Positions 25,710 to 35,416 of a stretch of 64,000 nucleotides of DNA are shown here, piece after piece (within the stretch, counting starts at the first letter, position 1; the number at the start of each line of letters is the position of its first letter). The notes beneath the pieces are model-generated. The model saw nothing but the letters and a program-made list of their open reading frames with translations. It was not told the DNA's origin and made no database searches. The position numbers were made by a program, and so were the translations under genes. The stretch comes from JAYRSJ01 sp041920215 (GTDB lineage Bacteria; Pseudomonadota; Gammaproteobacteria; Burkholderiales; Burkholderiaceae_C). The DNA lies in assembly GCA_041920215.1 (NCBI GenBank), contig JAYRSJ010000009.1:89600-153599 (forward strand), given 5' to 3'.

Positions 25710-26111
25710 ATGGCTTTCTTTGACTGGGGCCCCGATATGTCCGTCGATGCCGACGGGCCTATAGACGCCGACCATCGCCAGCTGGTCGATCTGCTGAACC
25801 GCCTGCACGACTACACCAGCCAGGGGCGCGGCCAGGAGGTGGTCAGCGAACTGCTGGGCGAGCTGCTGCGCTACACCGAGGAGCATCTGCGCCGCGAGGA
25901 GGCGCTGATGGCCAGCGCCGGCTATGCCCAGCTGGAGCAGCACAAGAAGGGCCATGATCGTTTCGTGGCTCAGCTGCAGGGGCTGAAGACACGTTATGAC
26001 GCCGGCTCGATCAGCGTGGCCAGCCAGCTCTCCACCGTGCTGCGCGACTGGCTGTCGCTGCATATCCGGCGCTCGGACCGCGAGCTGCGCGGCCGGCTGA
26101 AGCCGCATTGA
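25710..26111 (+). CDS. bacteriohemerythrin
   Basis: A 133-aa four-helix di-iron O2-binding protein. The ATG at 25710 has GCAGGAG 9 nt upstream. Iron ligands are visible in order: H in DADHRQLVDLLNRLHD, H and E in YTEEHLRREEALM, H-x3-H in LEQHKKGHDRF, and H-x4-D in SLHIRRSDREL. The N-terminal FFDWGPDMSV strand is characteristic. It follows the chemoreceptor gene within one probable transcript and may deliver O2 to, or buffer it near, the receptor or the following flavocytochrome. Function in bacteria is known only in a few cases. Confidence 0.93.
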   Translation: MAFFDWGPDMSVDADGPIDADHRQLVDLLNRLHDYTSQGRGQEVVSELLGELLRYTEEHLRREEALMASAGYAQLEQHKKGHDRFVAQLQGLKTRYDAGSISVASQLSTVLRDWLSLHIRRSDRELRGRLKPH

Positions 26112-26120
26112 GCCTCGGGC

Positions 26121-26142
26121 GGTCTTGCGATGGCGCAAGACC
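26121..26142. terminator. strong hairpin after the hemerythrin gene
   Basis: GGTCTTGCG and CGCAAGACC form a perfect 9-bp stem with loop ATGG, 9 nt after the hemerythrin stop. The sequence after it (TGGCCCC) is not U-rich, so it may terminate weakly or protect the mRNA 3' end. Confidence 0.45.
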
Positions 26143-26203
26143 TGGCCCCTGTTGCGGCGCACAATGAAAAGCCCCGGCTGGCCGGCACTTGGCAAGGTGA
26201 TTC

Positions 26204-27541
26204 ATGCGGCAGATCAAGCGATTCTTCTGGGCCTTTCTCCTGCTGCTGATCGCGCTGTGGTGGGCTTCTGAGACCAGCGACTGGGCGGCCTTGAGCGGCT
26301 TCTTTGCCTGGCGCGGGCCGCTGCTGCAGCTCAGCGGCGTGCTGGCGATCGGCCTGATGAGCCTGGCCCTGTTGCTGGCGATACGGCCGTTGCGCTTCGA
26401 GCCCTGGCTGGGTGGGCTGGACAAGATGTACCGCCTGCACAAATGGCTGGGCATTGCCGCGCTGCTGAGCGCGCTGACGCATTGGCTGCTGGCCCAGGGT
26501 CCCAAATGGCTGGTGGGCCTGGGCTGGCTGAGCCGGCCTGCGCGCGGCCCGCGCCCGGCGGGCGCCCCGGCGGAGGGCTGGCTGGGCTTTGTGCAGGGTC
26601 AGCGCGGCCTGGCCGAGAGCCTGGGCGAATGGGCCTTCTACGCGGCGGCGCTGCTGATGTTGCTGGCGCTATGGCGGCGCTTTCCCTACCGGCTGTTCTT
26701 CAAGACGCACCGCCTGCTGGCCCTGGCCTTTGTGCCGCTGGCCTGGCATTCGCTGATCCTCTTGAAGCCGGCCTACTGGTCGCGCGGCCTGGGGCCGGCG
26801 CTGGCCTTGCTGATGACCGCCGCGCTGGTGGCCGCGCTGCAGGTGCTGCTGCGCCGGGTGGCGCTGGAGCGCCAGGTGGTCGGTGAGGTGGCGGCCATCA
26901 CCCGCCATCCGGCGCTGGATGTGCTGGAGCTGGAGATACGCTTCAAGGGTCAGTGGCCGGGCCATCAGGCCGGCCAGTTCGCCTTCGTGACCCTGCATGA
27001 GGACGAGGGGCCGCATCCCTACACGATCAGCTCGGCCTGGACCGGCGACGGCCGCATCGCCTTCATCATCAAGGCCCTGGGTGATTACACCGCCAGCCTG
27101 GGCGGCCGCACCCGGGTCGGCGATGTGCTGCGGGTGGAGGGCCCCTACGGCCGCTTCAATTTCGAAGGCCAGGCGCGGCGCCAGATCTGGATCGGCGCCG
27201 GCATCGGCATCACGCCTTTTGTGGCACGCATGAAGGCCCTGGCCCAGACGCCCGACGGGCGCAGCATCGACCTCTTCCACAGCACCGCGGTCTATGACGC
27301 CCATGCGATCAGCCTGCTGGAGCGCGATGCCGCCGCTGCCGGCGTGCGCCTGCAGGTGCTTTGGGATGAGCGTGACGGTCGGCTGGATGCGGCCCGCCTG
27401 ATGGCCGCGGTGCCGCAGTGGCGCGAAGCCGATGTCTGGTTCTGCGGGCCCAGCGGCTTCGGCCAGGCGCTCAGGCAGGGCCTGCTGGCCCAGGGCCTGG
27501 CGCCCGAACGCTTCCACCAGGAGCTGTTCGAGATGCGCTGA
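26204..27541 (+). CDS. ferric-reductase-like transmembrane flavoprotein
   Basis: A 445-aa inner-membrane electron-transfer protein. Five to six helices occupy residues 5-215. Putative haem histidines are in YRLHKWLGIAALLSALTHWLL and FFKTHRLLALAFVPLAWHSL, in the two-helix spacing of FRE/NOX proteins. The cytosolic part has the FAD-binding motif HPYTISS (near 268), the pyrophosphate loop GPYGRFNF, the NAD(P) site GAGIGITPF (near 331) and CGPSGF near the C-terminus. It likely moves electrons from NAD(P)H to an external acceptor such as Fe(III) or O2. An AAGGTG sequence precedes the start. It is next to hemerythrin but separated by a hairpin. Confidence 0.88.
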   Translation: MRQIKRFFWAFLLLLIALWWASETSDWAALSGFFAWRGPLLQLSGVLAIGLMSLALLLAIRPLRFEPWLGGLDKMYRLHKWLGIAALLSALTHWLLAQGPKWLVGLGWLSRPARGPRPAGAPAEGWLGFVQGQRGLAESLGEWAFYAAALLMLLALWRRFPYRLFFKTHRLLALAFVPLAWHSLILLKPAYWSRGLGPALALLMTAALVAALQVLLRRVALERQVVGEVAAITRHPALDVLELEIRFKGQWPGHQAGQFAFVTLHEDEGPHPYTISSAWTGDGRIAFIIKALGDYTASLGGRTRVGDVLRVEGPYGRFNFEGQARRQIWIGAGIGITPFVARMKALAQTPDGRSIDLFHSTAVYDAHAISLLERDAAAAGVRLQVLWDERDGRLDAARLMAAVPQWREADVWFCGPSGFGQALRQGLLAQGLAPERFHQELFEMR

Positions 27542-27834
27542 GCCCTGCGCCCGGCCCGGCAAGCCTCGCTTGCCCAGCGCCGAAGCCCTGGGACAAACCC
27601 TGTCGCCTGTGCCACACGCTTGTCCGCAAAGCCCATGTAAGCTAGCTGCAAGCAAGCCAACAAGCTCGCACACAGCAAGACGGCAGGATGCTGATCCGCT
27701 ACCGCAGGGTCGGGTCTTGCCTGCCTCGGGTTGCCTGGCCTCGGAGCGCAAGCTCCGGCCCTTGCCGGAAAGGGCCGCAACCCCTCTGTCTTGGAAACGC
27801 CAGCCCCGCGGTGCCGGGGACCAGGAGGGTTCAG
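27542..27834 (+). promoter_or_regulatory. 293-nt gene-free leader of the pnt operon with three hairpins
   Basis: No ORF with homology is seen. Near its 3' end three stems follow one another: CGGAGC-GCAA-GCTCCG (27742-27757, GNRA loop), GGCCCTT-GCCGGA-AAGGGCC (27757-27776) and CCCCG-CGGTGC-CGGGG (27804-27819). The last ends 3 nt before the AGGAGGG ribosome-binding site (27823-27829). The density of perfect stems suggests a regulated 5' UTR. It matches no riboswitch consensus that I can recall. Confidence 0.45.
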
Positions 27835-28971
<1,137 letters not shown>

Positions 28972-28982
28972 GCGAGAACCTT

Positions 28983-29303
28983 ATGGAACAGATCTCCCCC
29001 ACCATCATCAATCTGATCATCTTCGTGCTGGCCATCTATGTGGGCTACCACGTGGTCTGGAATGTCACGCCGGCCCTGCACACGCCGCTGATGGCGGTCA
29101 CCAATGCGATCTCGGCCATCGTGATCGTCGGCGCGATGCTGGCGGCAGCGCTGACCGAAACCACGCTGGGCAAGAGCATGGGCGTGCTGGCGGTGGCGCT
29201 GGCGGCGGTCAATGTGTTCGGCGGCTTTCTGGTGACGCGGCGCATGCTGGAGATGTTCCGCAAGAAGGATGGCAAGAAGGCCGCGGCCGGGGAGCACCAG
29301 TGA
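28983..29303 (+). CDS. pntAB: NAD(P) transhydrogenase subunit alpha, part 2 (membrane)
   Basis: A 106-aa inner-membrane subunit. Three to four helices are present: about residues 6-24 (TIINLIIFVLAIYVGYHVV), 35-55 (MAVTNAISAIVIVGAMLAA) and 62-85. The segment HTPLMAVTNAISAIVIVGA is the family signature of the membrane half of PntA. The C-terminus is basic. Its stop overlaps the pntB start (TGATG), indicating coupling and matched stoichiometry. Confidence 0.94.
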   Translation: MEQISPTIINLIIFVLAIYVGYHVVWNVTPALHTPLMAVTNAISAIVIVGAMLAAALTETTLGKSMGVLAVALAAVNVFGGFLVTRRMLEMFRKKDGKKAAAGEHQ

Positions 29304-30739
29304 TGAGCCTCAATCTGGTCACCCTGCTCTACCTGATCGCCAGCGTCTGCTTCATTCAGGCGCTCAAGGGCCTGAGCCACCCGACCACCTCGATACGCGG
29401 CAACTTCTTCGGCATGCTGGGCATGACGATTGCGGTGCTGACCACCGCTGCGCTGATCCTGAAGCTGGCGGCCTCGCCGCTGGGCCTGGCCTGGGTGCTG
29501 CTGGGTCTGCTGCTGGGCGGTGCGGCCGGCACGCTGATGGCGCGGCGCGTCGAGATGACCAAGATGCCCGAGCTGGTGGCCTTTATGCACAGCATGATCG
29601 GCCTGGCCGCGGTCTTCATCGCGGTGGCGGCGGTGGCCGAGCCCTGGGCCTTCCAGATCGTCGTCCGGCATGCCGACGGCAGCGCGCCGCCCATCCCCTT
29701 CGGCAATAAGCTGGAGCTGTTCCTGGGTGCGGCGATCGGCGCGATCACCTTCAGCGGCTCGGTGATCGCCTTCGGCAAGCTCAGCGGCAAGTACAAGTTC
29801 CGCCTGTTCCAGGGCGCGCCGGTGCAGTTCGGCGGCCAGCATCTGCTGAACCTGCTGCTGGGCCTGGCGACGCTGGGCCTGGGCCTGGCCTTCGCGCTGA
29901 CCGAGAGCTGGAGCGCCTTCTTCCTGATGCTGGCGCTGGCCTTCGTGCTGGGTGTGCTGATCATCATCCCGATCGGCGGCGCCGACATGCCGGTGGTGGT
30001 GTCCATGCTGAACAGCTACTCGGGCTGGGCCGCGGCCGGCATCGGCTTCTCGCTGAACAACTCGATGCTGATCATCGCCGGCTCGCTGGTCGGCAGCTCG
30101 GGCGCCATCCTCTCGTACATCATGTGCAAGGCGATGAACCGTTCCTTCTTCAATGTGATCCTGGGCGGTTTCGGCGGCGATGCCACCAGCGCGGCGGTGG
30201 GCGGTGGCGCGCAGCGGCCGGTCAAGAGCGGCAGCGCCGACGATGCCGCCTTCATCATGGGCAATGCCGAGAGCGTGATCATCGTGCCGGGCTACGGCCT
30301 GGCGGTGGCGCGGGCCCAGCATGCGGTCAAGGAGTTGGCGGCCAAGCTGACCGAGAAGGGCGTGACGGTCAAGTACGCGATCCATCCGGTGGCCGGCCGC
30401 ATGCCGGGTCATATGAACGTCTTGCTGGCCGAGGCCGAGGTGCCCTACGACCAGGTCTTCGAGATGGAGGACATCAACGCCGAGTTCGGCCAGGCCGATG
30501 TGGCCATCATCCTGGGCGCCAACGACGTGGTGAACCCGGCCGCCCACACCAAGGGCAGCCCGATCTACGGCATGCCCATCCTGGAGGCCTACAAGGCCAA
30601 GACCATCATCGTCAACAAGCGCTCGATGGCGGCCGGCTATGCGGGCCTGGACAACGAGCTGTTCTATATGGACAAGACCATGATGGTGTTCGGGGACGCC
30701 AAGAAGGTGGTCGAGGACATGCTGAAGGCGGTCGAGTAA
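29303..30739 (+). CDS. pntB: NAD(P) transhydrogenase subunit beta
   Basis: A 478-aa protein with about eight membrane helices (residues 1-270) forming the proton channel and a C-terminal NADP(H)-binding domain III (residues 295-478). Domain III motifs are IVPGYGLAVARAQHAV (NADP site), RMPGHMNVLLAEAEVPYD, ILGANDVVNPAA and VNKRSMAAGYAGLDNELF. The ATG at 29303 overlaps the previous stop; a GTG three bases earlier is in frame. With pntAA and pntAB it completes the enzyme. Confidence 0.95.
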   Translation: MSLNLVTLLYLIASVCFIQALKGLSHPTTSIRGNFFGMLGMTIAVLTTAALILKLAASPLGLAWVLLGLLLGGAAGTLMARRVEMTKMPELVAFMHSMIGLAAVFIAVAAVAEPWAFQIVVRHADGSAPPIPFGNKLELFLGAAIGAITFSGSVIAFGKLSGKYKFRLFQGAPVQFGGQHLLNLLLGLATLGLGLAFALTESWSAFFLMLALAFVLGVLIIIPIGGADMPVVVSMLNSYSGWAAAGIGFSLNNSMLIIAGSLVGSSGAILSYIMCKAMNRSFFNVILGGFGGDATSAAVGGGAQRPVKSGSADDAAFIMGNAESVIIVPGYGLAVARAQHAVKELAAKLTEKGVTVKYAIHPVAGRMPGHMNVLLAEAEVPYDQVFEMEDINAEFGQADVAIILGANDVVNPAAHTKGSPIYGMPILEAYKAKTIIVNKRSMAAGYAGLDNELFYMDKTMMVFGDAKKVVEDMLKAVE

Positions 30740-30759
30740 GCGCACGCCCCTGCCGCGGC

Positions 30760-30777
30760 CCTGAGCTGGCTCAGGGT
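30760..30777 (+). terminator. possible terminator hairpin after pntB
   Basis: CCCTGAG-CTGG-CTCAGGG is a perfect 7-bp stem with a 4-nt loop, 20 nt after the pntB stop. It is followed by TCTGATGC rather than a T-run, so read-through toward fadD is possible. Confidence 0.4.
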
Positions 30778-30880
30778 CTGATGCACCTGGAGAGGGCACT
30801 CTACGCACCGCTATCGAATCCCCTAGGCGGGGAGGGCAGGACGATCAACGAGAATCGCGCCCAGTACACGGAGACATCTG

Positions 30881-32557
30881 ATGGAGAAGATTTGGTTGAA
30901 GCACTACCCGGCCGGCGTGCCGGCCGAGGTCAATGCGGAGCTCTACCCTTCGCTGGTCGACCTGATGGAGAGTGCGTTCAAGAAGTACCCGCAGCGCGAT
31001 GCCTACAAGATGATGGGCAAGTCCATCAGCTTCGGGCAGATCGACGAGGCCTCGCGCGCGCTGGCGGCCTACTTCCAGGGTCTGGGGCTGGAGAAGGGCG
31101 ACCGCGTCGCCATCATGATGCCCAATGTGATGCAGTACCCGATCGCGGTGGCGGCGGTGCTGCGAGCCGGCCTGGTGGTGGTCAACGTCAATCCGCTCTA
31201 CACGCCGCGCGAGCTGGAGCATCAGCTGAAGGATTCGGGCGCCAAGGCCATCGTGATCCTGGAGAACTTCGCTGCCACGCTGCAGGCCTGCATCAACAGC
31301 GTGCCGACCAAGCATGTGGTGCTGGCCTCCATGGGCGAGCTGCTGGGCTTCCCCAAGGGCCTGATCGTCAACTACGTGGTGCGCAATATCAAGAAGCTGG
31401 TGCCGCCCTTCGAGCTGCCCGGCGCGGTGCGCTTCAATGATGCGCTGGCCAAGGGCCGCGGCCAGGCCTACAAGGCGCCCAAGGTAGGCCCCGGCGATAT
31501 CGCGGTGCTGCAGTACACCGGCGGCACCACCGGCGTCAGCAAGGGCGCGGTGCTGCTGCACCGCAATCTGGTGGCCAACACCTTGCAGGCCGAGGCCTGG
31601 TACCTGCCGGCGCTGAAAAAAGTGCCGCAGGGCGAGCAGCTGGTCAGCGTCTGCGCGCTGCCGCTGTATCACATCTTCGGCTTCACGACGAACATGATGC
31701 TGTCCATGCATGTGGGCGGCTGCAACATCCTGATCCCGAATCCGCGCGACATCCCGGCGGTGTTCAAGGAGCTGTCCAAGCACCGCTTCCACAGCCTGCC
31801 GGCGGTCAACACCCTGTTCCTGGTGATGGCCAACCACCCGCAGTTCAACACCGTGGACTGGAGCGGCCTGGTGATCTCGGTGGGCGGCGGCATGGCGGTG
31901 CAGCAGGCCACGGCCAAGCTGTGGCTGGAGAAGACCGGCTGCCCCATCGTCGAGGGCTATGGTCTGTCGGAGACCTCGCCGGTCGCCTGCTGCAATCCCA
32001 CCGACTCGAACACCTACACCGGCACCATCGGCATGCCGCTGCCCAGCACCGAGCTGTGCCTGCTGGACGACGAGGGCCATGAGGTGACGACGCCCGGCGC
32101 CACCGGCGAGATCGCGATCCGCGGCCCGCAGGTGATGGCCGGCTACTGGCAGCGGCCCGACGAGACCGCCAAGGTGATGACGGCCGACGGTTTCTTCCGT
32201 ACCGGCGATATCGGCATCGTCGACGAGCGCGGCTTCTTCAAGATCGTCGACCGCAAGAAGGACATGATTCTGGTGGGTGGCTTCAACGTCTATCCCAACG
32301 AGGTCGAGGACGTCATCACCCAGATGCCCGGCGTGCTGGAATGCGCGGCGGTGGGCGTGCCCGATGCCAAGTCCGGCGAGGCGGTCAAGGTGGTCATCGT
32401 CAAGAAGGACCCGGCCCTCGGCGAGGCCGATGTGCGCGCCTATTGCGAGGCCAATCTGACCGGCTACAAGCGGCCGCGCACCATCGAATTCCGTACCGAG
32501 CTGCCCAAGACCCCGGTCGGCAAGATCCTGCGGCGTGAACTACGCGACAAGAGCTGA
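30881..32557 (+). CDS. fadD: long-chain-fatty-acid--CoA ligase
   Basis: A 558-aa acyl-adenylate-forming enzyme activating fatty acids to acyl-CoA for beta-oxidation or lipid synthesis, peripheral to the inner membrane. The AMP-binding signature is YTGGTTGVSKGAVLLH (near residue 213). The A5 motif is VEGYGLSETSPV, A7 is FRTGDIGIVDERGFFKIVDRKKD and the final catalytic Lys lies in TPVGKILRREL. Length matches FadD (about 560). GGAGA precedes the ATG at 6 nt. A -10-like GAGAAT occurs at 30850-30855, within the 141-nt gap after pntB, so it can have its own promoter. Confidence 0.94.
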   Translation: MEKIWLKHYPAGVPAEVNAELYPSLVDLMESAFKKYPQRDAYKMMGKSISFGQIDEASRALAAYFQGLGLEKGDRVAIMMPNVMQYPIAVAAVLRAGLVVVNVNPLYTPRELEHQLKDSGAKAIVILENFAATLQACINSVPTKHVVLASMGELLGFPKGLIVNYVVRNIKKLVPPFELPGAVRFNDALAKGRGQAYKAPKVGPGDIAVLQYTGGTTGVSKGAVLLHRNLVANTLQAEAWYLPALKKVPQGEQLVSVCALPLYHIFGFTTNMMLSMHVGGCNILIPNPRDIPAVFKELSKHRFHSLPAVNTLFLVMANHPQFNTVDWSGLVISVGGGMAVQQATAKLWLEKTGCPIVEGYGLSETSPVACCNPTDSNTYTGTIGMPLPSTELCLLDDEGHEVTTPGATGEIAIRGPQVMAGYWQRPDETAKVMTADGFFRTGDIGIVDERGFFKIVDRKKDMILVGGFNVYPNEVEDVITQMPGVLECAAVGVPDAKSGEAVKVVIVKKDPALGEADVRAYCEANLTGYKRPRTIEFRTELPKTPVGKILRRELRDKS

Positions 32558-32621
32558 GTCTGTTGCAACTCGCCCGGCGCCGCTTCTGCAGTAAGGTCGG
32601 TGCCGGAGGCGATAGATACCC

Positions 32622-33188
32622 ATGCTGGACCAAAGCTATTCCAAGACCGAGGCCGGTCGCACCGAGATCAAGTCGCGCGCGCTGGTGACGGCGCGCGTGG
32701 CGCGCAATCTGCTGCTGGTGATAGACGGCAGCAAGACCGGCCGCCAGTGGCTGGGCCTGGTGCAGGGCGCCAGCGAGGCCGATCTGCTGCTGCTGCTGCA
32801 GCAAGGCCTGGTGGCGCCGGTCGGTGTGGCTGCCCCCACCGCCCCCGCTTCAACGGCGGCGACGCCTAGCAGCAAGGCCCTGCCCGATGGCTGGGCCGCC
32901 GCCACCAGCGGCGCCGGCGCCGCGCTCAGCAAGGAGGAACGCCTGCTGGCCGCCTTCGGCGCCACGCCGGCGCTGGATGCCGAGGCCCTGGCCGCCTACC
33001 TGAACAGCCATGCCAACAAGCTGCTGGGCCTGATGAAGGGCTATGTGTTCGGTATGGAGGTCGAGCAATGCCGCAGCCTGCCCGAGCTGCAGGAGCTGGC
33101 GCTGAGCTTCGTCGAGCGGGTCGAGCAGGCCAAGGGCGCCGAAGCGGCGGCCCAGCTGCGTCGCGAGCTGGGGCTGCGCGAGGCCTGA
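32622..33188 (+). CDS. unknown protein with an N-terminal winged-helix-like segment
   Basis: A 188-aa soluble protein that I do not recognise. Residues 15-65 (IKSRALVTARVARNLLLVIDGSKTG... EADLLLLLQQGLVAP) resemble the small winged-helix fold in which a strand-rich LLLxIDG element precedes two helices. Residues 66-100 are an Ala/Thr/Pro-rich linker. Residues 100-188 are helical, with a single Cys near 147 and a charged C-terminal helix (FVERVEQAKGAEAAAQLRREL). There is no signal peptide or membrane segment. It lies 64 nt after fadD and 75 nt before rsmE, all on one strand. Context gives no clear function. Confidence 0.65.
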   Translation: MLDQSYSKTEAGRTEIKSRALVTARVARNLLLVIDGSKTGRQWLGLVQGASEADLLLLLQQGLVAPVGVAAPTAPASTAATPSSKALPDGWAAATSGAGAALSKEERLLAAFGATPALDAEALAAYLNSHANKLLGLMKGYVFGMEVEQCRSLPELQELALSFVERVEQAKGAEAAAQLRRELGLREA

Positions 33189-33263
33189 GCCCGGGCCTGC
33201 GGGCGCGATTCGCTGGCACACTGGCGGGCAGCGTTCCTGCCCTTGCTTCTCCTTGTCACGTCC

Positions 33264-33995
33264 ATGCCCCCGCGTTTCTATGTCGACACCCCGCTGGCCG
33301 ATGCCGGCGAGCTGAGCCTGCCGCCCGCCGCGGCCCGCCATGTGCAGGTGCTGCGCCTGCAGCCCGGCAGCCCGATCACGCTGTTCGACGGCTCGGGCGC
33401 CGAATGGCAGGCCGAGGTCAGCGCCATGGGCCGCAGCGAGGTGCAGGTGCATCTGCAGGCGCGCCAGCTGGTGCAGCGCGAGCTGGCGCAAGACCTGACC
33501 CTGGCGGTGGTGATGCCGGCCAACGACCGCATGGACGGTCTGGTCGAGAAAGCCACCGAGCTGGGTGTGGCAGCGCTGCAGCCGCTGGTGAGCGAGCGCT
33601 CGGTGCTGCGCCTGGCCGGCGAGCGCGCCGACAAGAAGGTGGCGCACTGGCAGGGCGTCGCCATTGCCGCCTGCGAGCAGAGCGGCCGCAGCCGGGTGCC
33701 GCGCATCGCGCCGGTGCGCACGCTGGCGGCCTGGCTGGCGGAGCTGGGTCCGGCGGATCCGCAGCAGGAACGCCGCTGGTTGCTGAGCCCCGGTGCGGCC
33801 CAGCCCCTGGCCGCGCAGGCCGCGGCCCCGCGCACCCTGGTGCTCAGCGGTCCGGAAGGCGGCTTGAGCGCGGCCGAGGAAGAGGCCGCCCGTGCGCGCG
33901 ATTTCGTCGCGCTGCAGCTGGGCCCGCGCATACTGCGGGCCGATACCGCGCCGCTGGCGGTGCTGGCCTGGGTGGCGCTGTCCGCGGCCGGTTGA
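33264..33995 (+). CDS. rsmE: 16S rRNA (uracil(1498)-N(3))-methyltransferase
   Basis: A 243-aa SPOUT-class enzyme methylating U1498 in the decoding region of 16S rRNA. The N-terminal PUA-like domain begins PRFYVDTPL. The knot region holds LSGPEGGLSAAEEEAA (near residue 193) and LGPRILRADTAPLAVLAWV, the SAM-binding trefoil-knot loops of this family. ATEKATELGV-type sequence (VEKATELGVAALQPLVSERS) is also present. The start MPPRFY at 33264 fits homologues better than an upstream extension. Confidence 0.95.
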   Translation: MPPRFYVDTPLADAGELSLPPAAARHVQVLRLQPGSPITLFDGSGAEWQAEVSAMGRSEVQVHLQARQLVQRELAQDLTLAVVMPANDRMDGLVEKATELGVAALQPLVSERSVLRLAGERADKKVAHWQGVAIAACEQSGRSRVPRIAPVRTLAAWLAELGPADPQQERRWLLSPGAAQPLAAQAAAPRTLVLSGPEGGLSAAEEEAARARDFVALQLGPRILRADTAPLAVLAWVALSAAG

Positions 33996-34016
33996 GCGCC
34001 GGCAAGCAGCGGCCGC

Positions 34017-35330
34017 TCAGCGGCCGAACAGGCCCTTGAGCAGATCGGCCGGCCGCAGCTTTTTCTCCTTCTCGGCCGGCTTGTCGTCGGTCTCCTGGCT
34101 GGCGTCGGCCGCGTCGCGGCCCGGCAGGCCTGTCGCGCCCATCTCCATGCCAAGCATTGCGCTGGCCACCGCCTTGACGCGCAGCTTCAGCGTCCAGTCG
34201 GGCTCCCAGGGGATCTTGCGATCGCTGGGGCGCGGCGGGTGGGCCAGGTTGAGTTCGCTGCCGTGGGCGATCAGGCGCAGCATCGCACCGCCTTCGCCCT
34301 TGAACACGCCCTTGGGCACGCTGCAGCGGGTGGTGCTGGGCGGCAGCAGCACCTGCTCCTTGAGCCAGCGGTCCACCGCCGCATTGGTCTGGTAGTCGAT
34401 CAGGCCGAAGCCGTTGTCGGGCAGCTCGCTGGAGGTCCAGATCACCATCTCGCTTGCGCCGTCGCCGTTGCCACCCATCGCGGCAGCGAAATAGGCGCGT
34501 GCGTTGGGCAGGGCATTCCAGCTCAGCTCGGTGGCGCCGCCATCCAGGCTGCGCTGGGTGAGCTGCAGGGCCGGCATCAGGTCCTGGGCCGCGGGGATCT
34601 GGAAGCGGAAGTTCTCGGGCAGGCCCTGGCCGCTGAAGCTGTGCTCGCCGACCAGGGAGGCCTGGGCCGGCAGCATGCGGCTGTCCTCGCGGCTGGGCCA
34701 CAGCGGCCGGCCCGGTGCGCTGTGGGCGCCGCGCTGGGTGGCGCGGCGCGAGACGAAGAACTTGGCCAGATCGGCCGGGGTCGCGGTGGCCATGTCCAGC
34801 ACGCGGGGCTGGCCCTCGCGCACCGTGCTGCCGCAGCCCCAGTACAGCAGCAGCCGGCCCTTGGGGCGCTCGTAAGTGGTCTCGATCTCCTTGTCGTCGG
34901 GCTGCTCCAGTGCCGCCCGCGGCGCGTCCTTGGGCGCCTGCAGCTTCAGCGCCGAGGCCATGAAGCCGGCCGGTACCTGCTGCAGAGCTTCGCCCATTTG
35001 CGGGTTGGCGCGGCTGGCGACGGTCACATCGACCCAGCGCCCGGTGCTGGCACCCTGGGTCTGGCCGAAGCTATTGCGGCCCTCACCGCTGCTACCGCCG
35101 CCAAACAGGCCACCCAGGGCCGCCGCCATCGGCGAGCCGCCGCCTCCGGCCATGCCGCCCATGCCCGGCATGCCCATGCCGCTGAAGGTGGCGACATCGA
35201 TCCAGGCCTGGGCACGTGCCGGCTTGACGATCTGCTGCGGGCCTTGGGCCTGCTGGGCCTGCGCCAGCGCACTGCACAGCAGCAGGGTGAGGGCGGCGAA
35301 CGGACGGTGTTGCGGGGCGGATCGAGACAT
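34017..35330 (-). CDS. secreted protein of unknown function, Gly/Met-rich N-terminal region
   Basis: A 437-aa exported protein. Signal peptide residues 1-25 (LTLLLCSALAQA-Q). Residues 45-95 are a low-complexity Gly/Met segment (SGMGMPGMGGMAGGGG, GGLFGGGSSGEG). The remaining part is globular with beta-rich segments, for example GRLLLYWGCG near 155, GEHSFSGQGLPENFRF near 222 and SWNALPNARAYFAAAMGG near 270. The C-terminal tail is charged (ETDDKPAEKEKKLRPADLLKGLFGR). I recall similar uncharacterised proteins in Burkholderiales and Lysobacter but no function. It is convergent with rsmE, 21 nt between stops. Confidence 0.7.
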   Translation of the reverse strand: MSRSAPQHRPFAALTLLLCSALAQAQQAQGPQQIVKPARAQAWIDVATFSGMGMPGMGGMAGGGGSPMAAALGGLFGGGSSGEGRNSFGQTQGASTGRWVDVTVASRANPQMGEALQQVPAGFMASALKLQAPKDAPRAALEQPDDKEIETTYERPKGRLLLYWGCGSTVREGQPRVLDMATATPADLAKFFVSRRATQRGAHSAPGRPLWPSREDSRMLPAQASLVGEHSFSGQGLPENFRFQIPAAQDLMPALQLTQRSLDGGATELSWNALPNARAYFAAAMGGNGDGASEMVIWTSSELPDNGFGLIDYQTNAAVDRWLKEQVLLPPSTTRCSVPKGVFKGEGGAMLRLIAHGSELNLAHPPRPSDRKIPWEPDWTLKLRVKAVASAMLGMEMGATGLPGRDAADASQETDDKPAEKEKKLRPADLLKGLFGR

Positions 35331-35416
35331 GGCAAGTACTCCAGGCAACGGATTCGGCAGCTGCCAGTGTGTGACAGCGCGCGCCAAAGTGCCAGCCCGT
35401 CCCCCAGTTCGGGGTC

